Source of the DNA: Comamonadaceae bacterium
GTDB lineage: Bacteria; Pseudomonadota; Gammaproteobacteria; Burkholderiales; Burkholderiaceae_C
NCBI GenBank assembly: GCA_947456305.1
Contig: CANGPN010000015.1
Coordinates: 1 to 54,347 of the forward strand
Length of the DNA stretch: 54,347 nucleotides
Reading direction: 5' to 3'
Of this stretch, positions 53,002 through 54,347 are shown piece by piece; position 1 is the stretch's first letter, and each line of letters begins with the position of its first letter. Both the position numbers and the translations under genes were made by a program. The notes under the pieces were generated by a model. It made no database searches and was not told where the DNA came from. It saw nothing but the letters and a program-made list of their open reading frames with translations.

Positions 53002-53030
53002 TTGGCAAATTTTTCAATTTGAATTATAAT
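53002..53030 (+). promoter_or_regulatory. Sigma70 promoter for the predicted outer-membrane gene
   Basis: TTGGCA at 53002-53007 and TATAAT at 53025-53030 are separated by 17 bases, the optimal spacing. The gene start is at 53079, giving a leader of about 40 bases. Confidence 0.75.
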
Positions 53031-53078
53031 AAAAGCTTGTTTAGTTATTCGAAACTTTATTCTTCAGAGGTAATTCAA

Positions 53079-53660
53079 ATGTTGAAAATTTTTATTATTA
53101 TTGCTGGAATTATTTTCAGCGCAAGTACTTTTGCACAAGCTGAAAAGTTTGCAGGTACAAGTGTTGGAGTAAATGCTGGGTATAACGTTGAAACATATAC
53201 AAAAAGTTCTGTAACGACTACCGCAGGACAAAACAATACTGCTTCTAATATAAATGCTACTTATACCTTTGCTCTTTCACCAGAATGGACAATTGGCACT
53301 GGATTAACTTATGCTTTATCTTCTACTACACTTGCCACTGCTGCTGCTACTGGAAATAATGAATACTCTATGAATTCTCATTACTCTTTGAATATAGAAC
53401 CAGGATATGTGTTAAATGAAAATACACTAGGCTATTTTAAATTATCTTATAACAGTGGAGTTGTCAAAAATACATACTATTCAATAGACCAAACAATTAC
53501 AGGCATAGGATATGGACTTGGCACTAAATTCTTTATTTCAAAAAACGCATTTTTAAATATTGAGATGCAACAAACCAAGTACAACTCCTATACCTATGTC
53601 ACAACTGTTCTGACTCATACAACTACCGAAGCTACTGTCGGTATCGGATACAAATTTTAA
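53079..53660 (+). CDS. Predicted outer-membrane beta-barrel protein
   Basis: A 193-residue exported protein starting at ATG 53079 with AGAGG 8 bases upstream. The signal peptide (IFIIIAGIIFSASTFAQAE) is followed by beta-hairpin repeats rich in Thr, Asn, Tyr and Gly, and the chain ends in a strand with a terminal Phe (EATVGIGYKF), the standard outer-membrane insertion signal. About eight strands are suggested. It has its own promoter and a strong terminator. No specific function is visible; its composition is typical of the AT-rich tail. Confidence 0.8.
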   Translation: MLKIFIIIAGIIFSASTFAQAEKFAGTSVGVNAGYNVETYTKSSVTTTAGQNNTASNINATYTFALSPEWTIGTGLTYALSSTTLATAAATGNNEYSMNSHYSLNIEPGYVLNENTLGYFKLSYNSGVVKNTYYSIDQTITGIGYGLGTKFFISKNAFLNIEMQQTKYNSYTYVTTVLTHTTTEATVGIGYKF

Positions 53661-53677
53661 TTTTCTTACCTGCAAAT

Positions 53678-53707
53678 AAAAAAGCCAGCATGACAGCTGG
53701 CTTTTTT
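53678..53707 (+). terminator. Rho-independent terminator after the predicted outer-membrane gene
   Basis: AAAAAAGCCAGC (53678-53689) pairs with GCTGGCTTTTTT (53696-53707) across a 6-base loop, ending in a T-run. Confidence 0.95.
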
Positions 53708-54075
53708 GTTTTAAGTTGTCGTGCCAAAAAGCAATTGTAAAGATGACCTTTTTAACCTGTTAGTTGTCGTGATTAACTAGCAAAGCCATATCTACAATGG
53801 CATCAGTGGTGTTTCTTACATCGCTATTTCAAGGGGCTATGACAGCGCCAAACCAGTTTGGAGAGTTGCTAAAAAGATTTGAGCCATCGTGCTATTACTG
53901 TATGTTCACCAATACATATAGTCAAATTGTCGTGTTAAGCGAGAGCCTCAAATACCTCAAACACGGCCGCACCCACTCAAACTAAAAAAGCAAACTAAGC
54001 AAACGCTGAACACCACGCTGAAACAACGGCTCTCACTGTCAAAACCCTCACCCCCGACCCCCGCCCAAGTCTCGC

Positions 54076-54108
54076 TATAATTTGCGGCTCGGCGCTTTAG
54101 CTCAGTCG
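54076..54108 (+). pseudogene. 5' fragment of a tRNA gene (tRNA-Met-like) with -10 box
   Basis: TATAAT at 54076-54081 is followed after 9 bases by GGCGCTTTAGCTCAGTCG (54091-54108), which fits the acceptor strand, positions 8-9, and the D-stem start of a bacterial tRNA, most like elongator tRNA-Met. The sequence then breaks off; no anticodon arm or T arm follows. The promoter box is intact while the body is lost. Confidence 0.6.
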
Positions 54109-54279
54109 TGCAAACGAAAGTTCTATAATGAATCTACGGTTTGCAAACCAAGAATCTACCATTATCAACTGCCGCAACGCCTCCACTGCGTGAGTTTTCA
54201 TCATAGTTTATGCACTCCACTACCAGCAGTGTTCAGCTGCCAGTGGTGTTGATATCTCCTGCCATTACCTACTGTCCTG

Positions 54280-54307
54280 TTGTAGCTAAGTCTGCGGTTA
54301 GCTACAA
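54280..54307. repeat. Perfect 10-bp inverted repeat near the window end
   Basis: TTGTAGCTAA (54280-54289) and TTAGCTACAA (54298-54307) are exact reverse complements around an 8-base loop. There is no T-run on either side, so it is not an ordinary terminator. Confidence 0.7.
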
Positions 54308-54347
54308 ATTCACTGCTGTGTGTGGCTTTTTTGCGGCTGTGTGTGTG

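Larger units (their letters stand above)
53708..54347. other. Gene-poor end segment with fragments
   Basis: I find no complete gene here. A short reading frame near 53790-53870 gives NGISGVSYIAISRGYDSAKP flanked by stops, faintly like AP2-type mobile-element proteins. A tRNA-like fragment with a -10 box follows at 54076-54108. Several inverted repeats follow, such as TGCAAAC/GTTTGCA (54109-54115, 54139-54145) and the hairpin at 54280-54307. The segment looks like a recombination or insertion scar. Confidence 0.5.

Noticed and set aside
53797..53985. A 62-codon plus-strand frame in the end segment
   Set aside because: No ribosome site, no recognisable pattern, and another frame in the same place gives an AP2-like fragment; coding is not supported.
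54109..54160. Possible integron attC-like site in the end segment
   Set aside because: The inverted repeats present do not contain the required R'/R'' core motifs, and no integrase or cassette is visible.

Overview
The window looks like a chromosomal segment of a betaproteobacterium of the order Burkholderiales. The basis is gene content and order: dusB-fis next to purH, a yqgE-ruvX-pyrR-pyrB-pyrC' string, rubredoxin-thiD-hemL, and an NAD-linked fdsGBACD formate dehydrogenase operon as in Cupriavidus. No 16S gene is present, so genus is not assignable. Base composition is moderately GC-rich up to about 42 kb and clearly AT-richer from about 42.5 kb to the end; a short AT-rich patch also lies at 25.4-26.7 kb.

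Layout. 1-2.2 kb: start of a divergent exported protein, then a MoxR-type ATPase and a CoxE-like VWA protein. 2.3-14 kb: a formate/molybdenum block, with tRNA-Arg(CCU), a ModE-like regulator fused to a substrate-binding domain (probably FdsR), an OFA-family transporter, fdsGBA, fdhD (fdsC), fdsD, a small predicted outer-membrane protein and modBC (no modA in view). 14.1-15.7 kb: a flavocytochrome c sulfide dehydrogenase pair (fccAB). 15.8-19.6 kb: the pyr string, with a dihydroorotase homologue that has lost its metal ligands. 19.6-24.2 kb: photolyase, rubredoxin, thiD, hemL and a small predicted outer-membrane protein. 24.2-26.7 kb: an AAA/DUF4143 ATPase and an orphan membrane protein, flanked on one side by a REP-like repeat that also occurs as a perfect palindrome at 15.75 kb. 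26.8-35.1 kb: housekeeping genes (purH, fis, dusB, a YqaA-like membrane protein, ychF, a UbiH-type monooxygenase, dsbC, an M61 peptidase). 35.1-38.5 kb: phenylacetate genes paaK, paaI and paaG, with a divergent paaF.

From 38.5 kb the segment becomes accessory: an alpha/beta hydrolase, a DUF1345-like gene broken by one in-frame stop, a Tat-exported ABM-like protein, a beta-propeller protein, and a LitR/CarH-like MerR regulator facing a small exported protein across matching operator-like repeats. Next is a TetR-controlled SDR/TetR/patatin locus with two clear 17-bp operators in its divergent promoter. The last 6 kb hold decaying material: a partial duplicate of a membrane-protein gene fused to a truncated TPR-like gene, a frameshifted AraC remnant beside an intact AraC gene, orphan genes, and a tRNA-Met-like 5' fragment that still has its promoter -10 box.

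How the genes fit together: formate uptake, a molybdenum-dependent NAD-linked formate dehydrogenase, its sulfur-transfer maturase, molybdate import and a putative molybdate-sensing regulator form one functional block, and the neighbouring fccAB adds sulfide oxidation. I see no CRISPR array, complete IS element or prophage. I see no well-supported wholly new system; the best leads are the TetR operator pair, the MerR/exported-protein pair, the repeat-derived ATPase C-terminus with its orphan neighbour, and the RNA-like hairpin pair upstream of the last predicted outer-membrane protein.
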